12,758 nt of DNA from an uncultured Anaerotignum sp. Lineage in GTDB: Bacteria; Bacillota; Clostridia; Lachnospirales; Anaerotignaceae. A program made the translations under genes and the position numbers. Of this stretch, positions 1 to 6,188 are shown piece by piece. The first letter of the stretch is position 1. Each line of letters begins with the position of its first letter. The stretch covers positions 1-12,758 of the forward strand of contig NZ_CAKQVD010000053.1 in the NCBI RefSeq assembly GCF_934277605.1, read 5' to 3'. The notes under the pieces were generated by a model. That model made no database searches and had not been told where the DNA came from. It worked only from the letters and a program-made list of their open reading frames with translations.

Positions 1-48
1 CGGACTGTTACCGCCGGTAGGGAATTGCACCCTGCCCCGAAGAATCAC
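1..48 (-). promoter_or_regulatory. FMN riboswitch (RFN element), 5' part, cut by window edge
   Basis: Read on the minus strand, this stretch contains TTCTTCGGGGCAGGGTG followed by CAATTCCC, TACCGGCGGT and AACAGTCCG. That is the highly conserved 5' half of the RFN/FMN aptamer: the P1 5' strand, the P2 hairpin and the start of P3. The remaining helices and the expression platform lie beyond base 1. Established knowledge: this RNA binds flavin mononucleotide and turns down riboflavin biosynthesis (ribDEAH) or riboflavin uptake (ribU) genes. The controlled gene is therefore expected on the minus strand just outside the window, but which one it is cannot be seen. The 5' boundary is approximate. 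Confidence 0.9.
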
Positions 49-68
49 GTTATATTTTTCACATTTCA

Positions 69-97
69 ACCATAACATAAAAGGCAGATGTATGCAA
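69..97 (-). promoter_or_regulatory. Possible promoter of the FMN riboswitch transcript
   Basis: On the minus strand, TTGCAT (97-92) is followed after 17 bases by TATGGT (74-69). Transcription would start near base 62, about a dozen bases before the aptamer begins, which is a typical distance. Both hexamers are imperfect matches to the sigma-A consensus, so this is a position-supported guess. Confidence 0.4.
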
Positions 98-164
98 GAG
101 GAATTTCGCATTTTTTGTCAAAAACAAATTCTTTTAAAAAAATAAAAAAATTTTAAAAATGTTG

Positions 165-193
165 TTGACAGGAGTACAACTTCGTGATAATAT
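165..193 (+). promoter_or_regulatory. Sigma-A promoter of tRNA-Lys
   Basis: A perfect -35 box TTGACA (165-170) is separated by 17 bases from TAATAT (188-193). The predicted start near base 200 gives a 5' leader of about 27 bases before the tRNA. The strong promoter fits a stable-RNA gene. The stretch upstream (121-160) is nearly pure A/T and could act as an UP element. Confidence 0.85.
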
Positions 194-226
194 AGTTCTT
201 GCAGTTAGGAATTGCAAAAAACATAA

Positions 227-299
227 GCGCCTTTAGCTCAGTTGGTAGAGCAACTGACTCTTAATCAGTGGGTCCAGGGTTCGAGTCCCTGAAGGCGCA
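227..299 (+). tRNA. tRNA-Lys (anticodon CTT)
   Basis: A 73-base cloverleaf: acceptor GCGCCTT (227-233) pairs with AAGGCGC (292-298), with discriminator A at 299. The D arm carries AGCTCAGTTGGTAGAGC. The anticodon stem ACTGA/TCAGT holds the loop CTCTTAA, giving anticodon CTT at 260-262, and the T arm carries GGTTCGAGTCC. It decodes AAG. The 3' CCA is not encoded (GCT follows), so it must be added by a nucleotidyltransferase. It has its own promoter and terminator and appears to be a single-gene unit. Confidence 0.97.
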
Positions 300-310
300 G
301 CTTGAGAAAG

Positions 311-350
311 CGGGATGGGTTGACTTTGCGTCGGTTCATTCCGTTTTTTT
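311..350 (+). terminator. Intrinsic terminator after tRNA-Lys
   Basis: A 14-pair stem (311-324 with 330-343) has loop TTTGC and is followed by seven T residues (344-350). Several pairs in the upper stem are G-U wobbles. A strong cap of CGG and CCG pairs sits at the base. It lies 12 bases after the tRNA, as expected for its terminator. Confidence 0.75.
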
Positions 351-418
351 ATTTCTTTTTGATTTTTGAGAACGATTCTTGCGTTTCGGGGGGATGGTTC
401 TTTTTTTTGTCCTTCTTC

Positions 419-426
419 CATAGAAT
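419..426 (+). promoter_or_regulatory. Weak sporulation-type -10 element before cotS-like gene
   Basis: CATAGAAT differs at one base from the sigma-E -10 consensus CATACANT and also resembles the sigma-K -10. It lies about 45 bases upstream of the chosen start of a spore-coat-type gene, where a mother-cell promoter would be expected. No convincing -35 partner was found, so this is tentative. The rest of the gap from 351 to 470 holds only T-rich sequence. Confidence 0.22.
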
Positions 427-470
427 GTTTCAGAGACGATGTTTGGTCGTGTAAGGCAGGGGGAATGAGT

Positions 471-1460
471 ATGGAGGAGATTTACGAAAAAATCATGTGG
501 GAAGGCTATGGCTTGCGGCTGCGCCATGCCACAAGAACAAGGACAGGTCTGGTCTGCCGCACAGAGCAGGGGCTGAGGGAGCTGAAGAAGCCGCGGGGCA
601 GCATGGATAGCCTGCGCCTTGCGTATGATGTGAAGGCACAGCTGCGGGAAAACGGCTTTTCCAATATCAGCCGCTGCTATCCGACGCTGGAGGGAGAGCC
701 GTTTTATCGGCAGGAGGGAACGCTTTATATCCTTGAGGATGTGCTTCCGCAGGGGACATTGCCGGAGGATTGCGAGGAGACCTTTTTGCGTGGCGCAGAG
801 GTGCTGGGCGAAATGCACCATGCGGCAAAGGGACTGAAAAGCGAGGCGGCGCATTGGGAGAAAAACCGCCTGCCACAGCTTTATGCAAAACGGCGGGGGG
901 AGCTTGCGAAGGTACGCCGCCGCAATGATAAGCGGGGCAGCTATGATGCCATTGATTTGCTGCTGCTGCAATATTATGAGTCGTATATGGAGCGTGCGGC
1001 AGAGGCGGAGGAGCTGCTTCGGCAGGGCGGCTATGAGGCGGCAGTGGCACAGGCGGAGCAGGTGGGCGGCTTTTGCCACAATGCGTATAAGGGGGAGGCG
1101 TTGCGGCAGGAGACAGACGGACGGATTTTTGTGGGCAATTTCGATAAATGTATCACAGAGCTGCCCTTGGCGGATTTTGCCGCCTATATCCGCCGCTATT
1201 TCAAGAAAACGCAGGGCAATGCGGCAGGTGTTTTTGCCATGCTGGAGCGATATGGCAAAGCCTGCCCGCTTTCCGCAAAGGATATTACGCTTTTGCAGGG
1301 GATGCTGCTCTATCCCGAAAAATTTTTGCGGCTCATCAATGAATATTATAATCGGCGCAGAACGTGCGTCTCCCCTGCCATGCAGGAGCGGCTTGCGGCA
1401 GCGGCAAGGGAGGAGCTGAACGGAACAAGGCTGAAAAGCATATTGGCAGGAGGCTGTTAA
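471..1460 (+). CDS. CotS-family spore-coat protein, degenerate APH/choline-kinase-like fold
   Basis: The 329-residue protein resembles the CotS/YsxE/YutH group of spore-coat proteins, which keep a small-molecule kinase fold (APH family). The kinase-like C-lobe signature is FCHNAYKGEAL at about 201-211, followed by RIFVGNFDK at 218-226 and ITELPLADFAAYIRRYFKK. In active APH enzymes these would read HGDxHPGN and IDFD. Here the catalytic Asp is Ala205 and the metal-binding Asp is Asn223, so a structural or pseudokinase role is likely. Start 471 was chosen over 465 and 366 because GGGGG (459-463) lies 7 bases before it, and the extra 35 residues from 366 look non-coding. The gene is monocistronic, ending in a terminator that overlaps its stop codon. 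The cellular location is inferred to be the spore coat. The exact subgroup is uncertain. Confidence 0.75.
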   Translation: MEEIYEKIMWEGYGLRLRHATRTRTGLVCRTEQGLRELKKPRGSMDSLRLAYDVKAQLRENGFSNISRCYPTLEGEPFYRQEGTLYILEDVLPQGTLPEDCEETFLRGAEVLGEMHHAAKGLKSEAAHWEKNRLPQLYAKRRGELAKVRRRNDKRGSYDAIDLLLLQYYESYMERAAEAEELLRQGGYEAAVAQAEQVGGFCHNAYKGEALRQETDGRIFVGNFDKCITELPLADFAAYIRRYFKKTQGNAAGVFAMLERYGKACPLSAKDITLLQGMLLYPEKFLRLINEYYNRRRTCVSPAMQERLAAAAREELNGTRLKSILAGGC

Positions 1461-1489
1461 AAGCAAATAACAGCCTTCTTTCTTTTTTT
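1451..1489 (+). terminator. Intrinsic terminator overlapping the cotS-like stop codon
   Basis: A perfect 9-pair stem AGGCTGTTA (1451-1459) / TAACAGCCT (1468-1476) has an 8-base loop and is followed by a T-rich tract (1477-1489). The last codons and the TAA stop of the upstream gene form the left arm of the stem. Confidence 0.85.
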
Positions 1490-1490
1490 G

Positions 1491-1519
1491 TTGCAACTTC
1501 TCTGCCAAGGGATTAAAAT
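1491..1519 (+). promoter_or_regulatory. Sigma-A promoter of the PEGA-pgm operon
   Basis: TTGCAA (1491-1496), a 17-base spacer and TAAAAT (1514-1519) form a good vegetative promoter immediately after the upstream terminator. The predicted start near 1526 leaves a short leader of about 40 bases. It also rules out the in-frame ATG at 1525 as the start codon. Confidence 0.7.
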
Positions 1520-1566
1520 AGAAGATGAAGGAATCTGCAAAATTTTCCCCGAAGGAGGAGAAACGG

Positions 1567-3123
1567 ATGAAGGATTATCATTTTCAGGAAAATGAACGGG
1601 ACTTTGGTTCCACTGTCCGTTTGGATGCAATCAACGATAAGGTAAAGGAATTAAAGAAAAAAGATGAGGCTGATGATTTGGGGGATGCAAACGAATTTTT
1701 GAATGCGTTTGAATCGGAAAAATTTGAAACCCCCGAGCCGTCGGAAGAAAATACAGAGGATGCCCTTGTGGATACCCTTGCAGATGCAGAGGCTCTCGAG
1801 GATGCCTTGGGCGAAACCAAAAAAACAGGCGTTTTCCCCACCTCTGAGAAGGAAGCGTGGGATGATGCGGAGGAGGATGAAGAGGATGCGGAGGACTGCG
1901 AAGGGGGCGGCGGCATTTTTGCCCTTGGTGAATCCTTTGGGCTGAATAAAAAAACCGTTGGCTTGGTCATTGTTTTGGCAATCCTTGCGTGTATCGTCGG
2001 GTTTTCTTTGGTGTGGTGCAGCTTTCATCCCGCAAAAACGCCGTCCGTAACGGTTTCGGAGGAGGGTACGCCCTTCTTGGTTCAGGCAGACCGTGGCAAA
2101 GGCGAATATCTGGTGTATGATATCGCACAGGGCGAGCGAAAAACCGTTTATCTGACGGAAAAAACAAAAATGACGGATGCAAGCGGGCGTACCGTTTCCA
2201 AGGCGGCGCTTGCGGAGGGTGATCTTCTTGCCGCACAGCTTGAGAAGGACGGCAAAACCCTGCAAAGCATTGATTATAGCAGCCGAGCCATTGAAACCGA
2301 GGAGGTAACGGGGCTGACGGTCAACCGCAAAAAAAGGACGCTTTCCAATAAGGAGGAAAAGCTTTCCTATTCCTATGATAAGGAGAGCATGTTCTTCTAT
2401 GACGGAGAGGAGATTACCGATAAGGATTTAGAGCCATGTGATACCCTTTTGCTGAAAATGGCAGAGGGCACTGTCTGGGCGGTGGAGGTGCAGACATCTC
2501 ATGGGTATATCGTGGTGGAAAATGCCGATACCATCAAAAACGGCAAAATCCAATTGGATGAGGCGGATGAGGTCACTCTTGCGGAGGGTATGCAGCTTGT
2601 TGCCGCCGAGGGACACCACACCGTTACGGTCAGCGGCTCCAATATCGAAACAAGAAAGGATGCCATTGTGGTAGAGGCAGGAGAGGAAACGGTCTATGAT
2701 CTTTCCAAGGCGCAGGAAAAAATGGGCGTGATTATCGTCAATGCCAATGTGAAGGATTATAAGCTTTATATCAACGGTGCAGTGGCAGAAAGCCCTGCGG
2801 TCATGCCGATGGGCGAATATGATTTGGTTATTTTGAAAAACGGCTATGCGGAATGGAATCAGCACGTCACGCTGAATCAGGATACGCTGAACGTAACTGC
2901 GGAGCTGCAAAGAGATGTGCAGTATGGCACGCTGACGGTTACGGCGAATGTGGAGGGTGCATGGGTATCCGTGAACGGCGAGGAATATGGCGTCACACCC
3001 ATGCAGGTGAACCTGCCCTATGGCTCCTATAATGTCATGGTGGAAAAGAATGGATATCAAAGCTATAAGCAAAGCATACAAATTCAATCCGCAACAGCGA
3101 CAATCCATGCGTCCTTGGAATAA
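1567..3123 (+). CDS. Membrane-anchored PEGA-domain protein with acidic cytoplasmic tail
   Basis: This 518-residue protein starts at 1567, where AAGGAGGAG (1552-1560) sits 6 bases upstream. Residues 1-125 are highly acidic and low in complexity (many E and D), with no recognised domain. A single hydrophobic segment at about 130-152, starting TVGLVIVLAILACIVGF, should anchor it with the acidic N-terminus inside. The outer part (153-518) is beta-rich. It ends in two PEGA repeats (about 387-447 and 454-518), each with the pattern V-x-V-N-G, then P or TP, LP-x-G-x-Y, V-x-V-E-K-x-G-Y. PEGA domains occur on surface proteins and are thought to bind other proteins or the cell wall; no enzymatic residues are seen. 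The phosphoglucomutase gene follows after 42 bases without a terminator, so the two are probably co-transcribed. Specific function unknown. Confidence 0.8.
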   Translation: MKDYHFQENERDFGSTVRLDAINDKVKELKKKDEADDLGDANEFLNAFESEKFETPEPSEENTEDALVDTLADAEALEDALGETKKTGVFPTSEKEAWDDAEEDEEDAEDCEGGGGIFALGESFGLNKKTVGLVIVLAILACIVGFSLVWCSFHPAKTPSVTVSEEGTPFLVQADRGKGEYLVYDIAQGERKTVYLTEKTKMTDASGRTVSKAALAEGDLLAAQLEKDGKTLQSIDYSSRAIETEEVTGLTVNRKKRTLSNKEEKLSYSYDKESMFFYDGEEITDKDLEPCDTLLLKMAEGTVWAVEVQTSHGYIVVENADTIKNGKIQLDEADEVTLAEGMQLVAAEGHHTVTVSGSNIETRKDAIVVEAGEETVYDLSKAQEKMGVIIVNANVKDYKLYINGAVAESPAVMPMGEYDLVILKNGYAEWNQHVTLNQDTLNVTAELQRDVQYGTLTVTANVEGAWVSVNGEEYGVTPMQVNLPYGSYNVMVEKNGYQSYKQSIQIQSATATIHASLE

Positions 3124-3165
3124 GCACATGGAAATCAGATAAAAAAATCGCAAGGAGGAAATAAT

Positions 3166-4896
3166 ATGGAGGACTATCGTGTAAGATATCAACAATGGTT
3201 GGACGATCCCTTTATTGATGAGGAAACAAAAGCTGAATTAAGAAGCATTACGGATGAAAACGAAATCAAGGAACGCTTTTTTAAGGAATTGGAATTTGGC
3301 ACAGGCGGCCTGCGTGGCATTATCGGCAACGGCAGCAACAGACTCAACCGCTATACTGTCGGCAAGGCCTCTCAGGGCTTGGCAAACTATATCAAAAAAG
3401 AAGGCACACAGCAAAAGGGCGTTGCGATTGCATACGATTCCCGCTTCATGTCTCCCGAATTTGCAGAGGTGGCAGGGCTGATTTTTGCGGCAAACGGGAT
3501 TCCTGCGTATGTGTATCCCTCTCTGCGCCCCGTTCCCATGCTTTCCTTTGCAGTCAGAGAGCTGGGCTGTACGGCAGGGGTGGTGCTGACCGCAAGCCAT
3601 AACCCTCCCGAATATAATGGCTATAAGGTATATTGGGCAGATGGCGCACAGGTGGTTGCCCCCAGAGATAAGGGCATTATCACAGAGGTCAATGCAGTGG
3701 AAAACTTCGGACAAATTCAGCGCATGGATAAGGCAGAGGCGATGGAGAAAAAGCTGTATTCCTTCATTGGAGAGGAAGTGGACGAAGCGTTTGACAGAAA
3801 CGTGCAGGCACAGCTGATGGATACGGAAATGCTTGCCCGCATGGGAGATAAGCTGAATATCGTTTATACCCCCCTGCATGGCTCAGGCAATCTGCCGGTT
3901 CGCCGCAATCTGGCAAAGGCAGGCTTTCGGAATGTCTTTATCGTGAAGGAGCAGGAGCAGCCCGATTCCTCCTTCTCCACTGTGGATTATCCCAACCCAG
4001 AGGATGTCAAGGTGTTCACATTGGCGAAAAAGCTGGCGGCAGAGGTGGATGCGGATGTGCTGATTGGCACCGATCCCGATTGTGACCGCATGGGTGCTAT
4101 GGTGAAGGATGAAAACGGCAATTTTGTTGCGCTGACAGGCAATATGGTGGGTGCCTTGGCAACCGATTATATCCTCTCTCACAGAAAGGCGCAGGGCAGA
4201 TTGGCAGAAAACGGCGTGGTTGTCAAAACCATTGTAAGCACAGAAATGATTGCCCCCATCTGCGAGGCGTATGGTGTGGGAAAAATCGATGTGCTGACAG
4301 GCTTTAAGTTTATCGGCGAGCAGATTAAGAATTTTGAGGAAACCGGTGCGCATACCTATCTTTTTGGCTTTGAGGAAAGCTATGGCTGCTTGGCAGGCAC
4401 CTATGCAAGAGATAAGGATGGTGTCTATGCGGCAGTTTTGGTTTGCGAAATGGCGGCATATTATAAAGAAAAGGGCATGACGCTGTATGAAGCACTGCTG
4501 AAGCTGTATGAAACCTACGGCTATTATCTGGACCATGTAAAATCCATGACCATGAAGGGCTTGGAGGGCATGGAGCGGATTCAGCGTATCATGGAAGCCT
4601 TTCGTGAGCATACACCTGCAAAATTCGGCGGCTGTGCTGTGGCTGTTGCGAAGGACTATAAAACACAGGTGTTCAAAAATCTCTTGACAGGGGAAGAAAG
4701 CGGCAGTCCTCTGCCCGTTTCCGATGTGCTGCACTATACCTTGGCAGATGGCACATGGGTATGTATCCGCCCCTCCGGCACAGAGCCGAAGCTGAAATTC
4801 TATATCGGCGTGAAGGCAGACAGCCTGCAGGCCGCACAGGAAAAGATAGCTGCCTTGGATAAGGATATTGAAGCAAAGGCTGCAGAGATTGCATAA
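3166..4896 (+). CDS. pgcA: Alpha-phosphoglucomutase / phosphomannomutase (alpha-D-phosphohexomutase family)
   Basis: A cytoplasmic enzyme of 576 residues that interconverts glucose-1-phosphate and glucose-6-phosphate (and often the mannose phosphates) through a phosphoserine. All four family signatures are present and intact: TASHNP (142-147, with phosphoserine Ser144), the metal-binding loop DPDCDR (303-308), the sugar-binding loop GFEESYG (401-407) and the phosphate-binding loop RPSGTEPK (535-542). The N-terminal GTGGLRG (45-51) is typical of the PgcA-like long form, whose usual length is 570-600. The start has a strong AAGGAGG (3152-3158), 7 bases upstream. The enzyme links glycogen and maltodextrin breakdown to glycolysis, and supplies glucose-1-P for UDP-glucose and cell-surface glycans. 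It follows the PEGA gene and ends at a strong terminator. The gene symbol is by family resemblance to Bacillus PgcA. Confidence 0.95.
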   Translation: MEDYRVRYQQWLDDPFIDEETKAELRSITDENEIKERFFKELEFGTGGLRGIIGNGSNRLNRYTVGKASQGLANYIKKEGTQQKGVAIAYDSRFMSPEFAEVAGLIFAANGIPAYVYPSLRPVPMLSFAVRELGCTAGVVLTASHNPPEYNGYKVYWADGAQVVAPRDKGIITEVNAVENFGQIQRMDKAEAMEKKLYSFIGEEVDEAFDRNVQAQLMDTEMLARMGDKLNIVYTPLHGSGNLPVRRNLAKAGFRNVFIVKEQEQPDSSFSTVDYPNPEDVKVFTLAKKLAAEVDADVLIGTDPDCDRMGAMVKDENGNFVALTGNMVGALATDYILSHRKAQGRLAENGVVVKTIVSTEMIAPICEAYGVGKIDVLTGFKFIGEQIKNFEETGAHTYLFGFEESYGCLAGTYARDKDGVYAAVLVCEMAAYYKEKGMTLYEALLKLYETYGYYLDHVKSMTMKGLEGMERIQRIMEAFREHTPAKFGGCAVAVAKDYKTQVFKNLLTGEESGSPLPVSDVLHYTLADGTWVCIRPSGTEPKLKFYIGVKADSLQAAQEKIAALDKDIEAKAAEIA

Positions 4897-4923
4897 ACCG
4901 AAAAACTGATTTCGACACCCTAT

Positions 4924-4947
4924 AAAGCCCTCTTTTGAGGGCTTTTT
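4924..4947 (+). terminator. Intrinsic terminator after pgm
   Basis: A perfect stem AAAGCCCTC (4924-4932) / GAGGGCTTT (4937-4945) has loop TTTT and a run of five T residues ending at 4947. It lies 27 bases after the phosphoglucomutase stop. Confidence 0.95.
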
Positions 4948-4970
4948 GCTTGCCGAAAAGATATCTGTCG

Positions 4971-5000
4971 TTCAACATAATTAACACCGTAAAATATATT
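4971..5000 (+). promoter_or_regulatory. Candidate promoter of the EamA exporter leader
   Basis: TTCAAC (4971-4976), an 18-base spacer and TATATT (4995-5000) resemble a sigma-A promoter. The predicted start near 5007 places the whole structured RNA (5016-5125) inside the 5' untranslated leader, about 138 bases before the exporter start codon. Confidence 0.55.
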
Positions 5001-5015
5001 GAAAACCGAGAATAA

Positions 5016-5125
5016 ACGTGGTATGCTTTGGTGGAGCTTCCGAGGGGAAACAGCGGCTCTGTTTTTCATACGGAAGCACGTTGTTACTCATTTGGAAGGG
5101 GGAGGGGGAATCCTTCTCCCTTTTT
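5016..5125 (+). promoter_or_regulatory. Structured leader RNA (riboswitch-like) with terminator before EamA exporter
   Basis: Seen in the sequence: helix A, GCTTCCG (5036-5042) with CGGAAGC (5071-5077), encloses helix B, GGGAAACAG (5045-5053) with CTGTTTTTC (5059-5067), loop CGGCT. ACGT 5016-5019 and 5078-5081 can close the whole. GTATG (5021-5025) can instead pair with CATAC (5067-5071), which would form a pseudoknot or compete with helix A. Downstream, 5096-5108 folds with 5112-5124 into a hairpin ending in T residues, a likely terminator about 20 bases before the start codon. CTTCC (5037-5041) can also pair with GGAAG (5094-5098) in the base of that hairpin, giving an antiterminator. Inference: a cis-acting switch controlling the exporter. 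It does not match the FMN, TPP, SAM, purine, cobalamin, glycine, T-box or guanidine-I consensus. A guanidine-IV-like or new class is possible but unverified. Confidence 0.55.
5096..5125 (+). terminator. Attenuator-type terminator in the EamA leader
   Basis: AAGGGGGAG (5096-5104) pairs with CTCCCTTTT (5116-5124), including two G-U pairs. GGGG (5105-5108) can extend it with CCTT (5112-5115), leaving only AAT as the loop. A run of five T residues (5121-5125) forms the tail, partly inside the stem. It lies within the leader, not after a gene, so it is best explained as a conditional terminator. Confidence 0.6.
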
Positions 5126-5144
5126 GCGGGAAAGAGGAAAAGAG

Positions 5145-6029
5145 ATGGAAGAAAAGAAGAAAATGCTGTTGGCGGACGGTGCCTTGCTGTTGGCGGCAAC
5201 CTTTTGGGGTATGGGCTTTGTCGCAGGGGATATAGCGGCAAATGTGTTCCCGACCTTTTGGATTATGGCGGTGCGCTTTTTGGGGGCAGCAGTCTGGATG
5301 GGGCTGCTGTTTCGCCGTGCAGTCAGAAGCAGCACAAGGGAGGATATTCGTGCAGGCGCCATTTTGGGCGGCTTGCTGTTTTTGGCACAGCCCTTGCAGA
5401 TTATCGCACTGCATTATACCACACCCTCCAAACAGGCTTTTCTGATTACAAGCTATGTGGTCATTGTGCCGTTTGTTTCTTGGCTGATTCTGCGAAAGCG
5501 TCCGCAGACGAAGGCGTTTGCCGCAGGCATATTGGCGCTGTGCGGCATTGGCTTGATTTCGCTTAACGGTGCCTTGCGCATAGAGCTGGGGGATTTGCTT
5601 TCCCTTATGTTTGCCTTGGTGTATTCTGTTTTGATTGTTGCAACGGGCATTTGTGCAAAAAAGGTAAACCCTTTGGCAATGTCCTTTTATCAATATCTGG
5701 CGGCAGGGCTGCTTGCCTTGGCTGCAACGCTGCTCTTTGAGGGCAGGCCGCAGGCGTATCCGTTGCCGGGCGTTGGTGCAATGGCATATCTCATGCTGGC
5801 GAATACCGTTGGGGCGTATACCCTGCAAAACATCGCCCAGAGATATACCTCCGATACCCATTCGGCAGTGCTGCTTTCCATGGAATCGGTCATCGGGTAT
5901 TTCTGCGGCGTGGTGCTTTATGGCGATCCCTTTACCCTGCGGGTGCTGTTGGGCGGCATGATGGTATTCAGTGCGGTTTTGTTCTCCGTTTTGAATTGGA
6001 AGGAGATTTTCAAAAGAAAGCAGGCATAA
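5145..6029 (+). CDS. EamA/DMT-family inner-membrane transporter
   Basis: A 294-residue integral membrane protein of the drug/metabolite transporter superfamily, with about ten hydrophobic segments in two EamA repeats (roughly 9-140 and 147-285). Typical features include LLLAATFWGMGFVAGDI (14-30) in TM1, RFLGA (44-48), the LITSYVVIVPFVSWLILRKRP region (100-120), and in the second repeat QNIAQRYTSDTHSAVL followed by ESVIGY. This group usually exports amino acids, nucleosides, osmolytes or drugs; the substrate cannot be told from sequence. Start 5145 was chosen because the EamA fold begins just after it and AGAGGAAAAG lies upstream. The 39 extra residues of the longer reading from 5028 overlap the structured leader and are not protein-like. 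Expression is probably set by the riboswitch-like leader. The gene ends at a bidirectional terminator. Confidence 0.92.
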   Translation: MEEKKKMLLADGALLLAATFWGMGFVAGDIAANVFPTFWIMAVRFLGAAVWMGLLFRRAVRSSTREDIRAGAILGGLLFLAQPLQIIALHYTTPSKQAFLITSYVVIVPFVSWLILRKRPQTKAFAAGILALCGIGLISLNGALRIELGDLLSLMFALVYSVLIVATGICAKKVNPLAMSFYQYLAAGLLALAATLLFEGRPQAYPLPGVGAMAYLMLANTVGAYTLQNIAQRYTSDTHSAVLLSMESVIGYFCGVVLYGDPFTLRVLLGGMMVFSAVLFSVLNWKEIFKRKQA

Positions 6030-6033
6030 AAAG

Positions 6034-6145
6034 AAAACCGAACCCTCGGTATGATATAGCCCCCTTATTGTAGTCTCGAAATTTTTGCTCTTTCGAGTGT
6101 CTACTCTAAGGGGACTATATCAGTAAGTTGCGGGTTCGGTTTTTT
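6034..6145. terminator. Bidirectional terminator between eamA and asnB, with an insertion in its loop
   Basis: AAAACCGAACCC (6034-6045) pairs perfectly with GGGTTCGGTTTT (6132-6143), with T residues after it and an A-rich tract before it. It can therefore end both the plus-strand eamA and the minus-strand asnB transcripts. The loop is unusually long because a 71-base palindromic element occupies it. Removing that element and one copy of GTA leaves an ordinary 12-base loop. Confidence 0.85.
6052..6122. mobile_element. 71-bp MITE-like foldback element
   Basis: The 16-base terminal inverted repeats, TGATATAGCCCCCTTA (6052-6067) and TAAGGGGACTATATCA (6107-6122), match at 15 of 16 positions. They are flanked on both sides by GTA (6049-6051 and 6123-6125), consistent with a 3-bp target duplication. 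The inside is also palindromic: GTAG/CTAC (6070-6073/6101-6104) and CTCGAAA/TTTCGAG (6075-6081/6091-6097), with loop TTTTTGCTC. No coding capacity. It looks like a miniature inverted-repeat element mobilised in trans, or a REP-like genomic repeat. I cannot name the parent transposase. Confidence 0.6.
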
Positions 6146-6188
6146 GTTATTTTTTCTGTCTGAAATAAGGCAAAAGGCTGTGTTTGGC

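Noticed and set aside
366..470. N-terminal extension of the cotS-like gene from an ATG at 366
   Set aside because: No ribosome binding site at 366, a non-conserved Cys/Phe-rich translation, and a good GGGGG ribosome binding site placed for the ATG at 471.
5007..5125. T-box, guanidine-I, SRP or 6S RNA identity for the EamA leader
   Set aside because: The AGGGTGGNACCGCG T-box core, the ykkC core and the SRP tetraloop region are not present. TGGTATGC and GGAAGCAC are only partial look-alikes.
5028..5144. N-terminal extension of the EamA protein
   Set aside because: The stretch is the structured leader and terminator hairpin. Its translation is Gly/Arg-rich, unlike any transporter N-terminus.
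6052..6122. Remnant of a full insertion sequence or a tRNA-like gene
   Set aside because: Only 71 bases, fully palindromic and with no transposase fragment. No cloverleaf or anticodon arm can be drawn.
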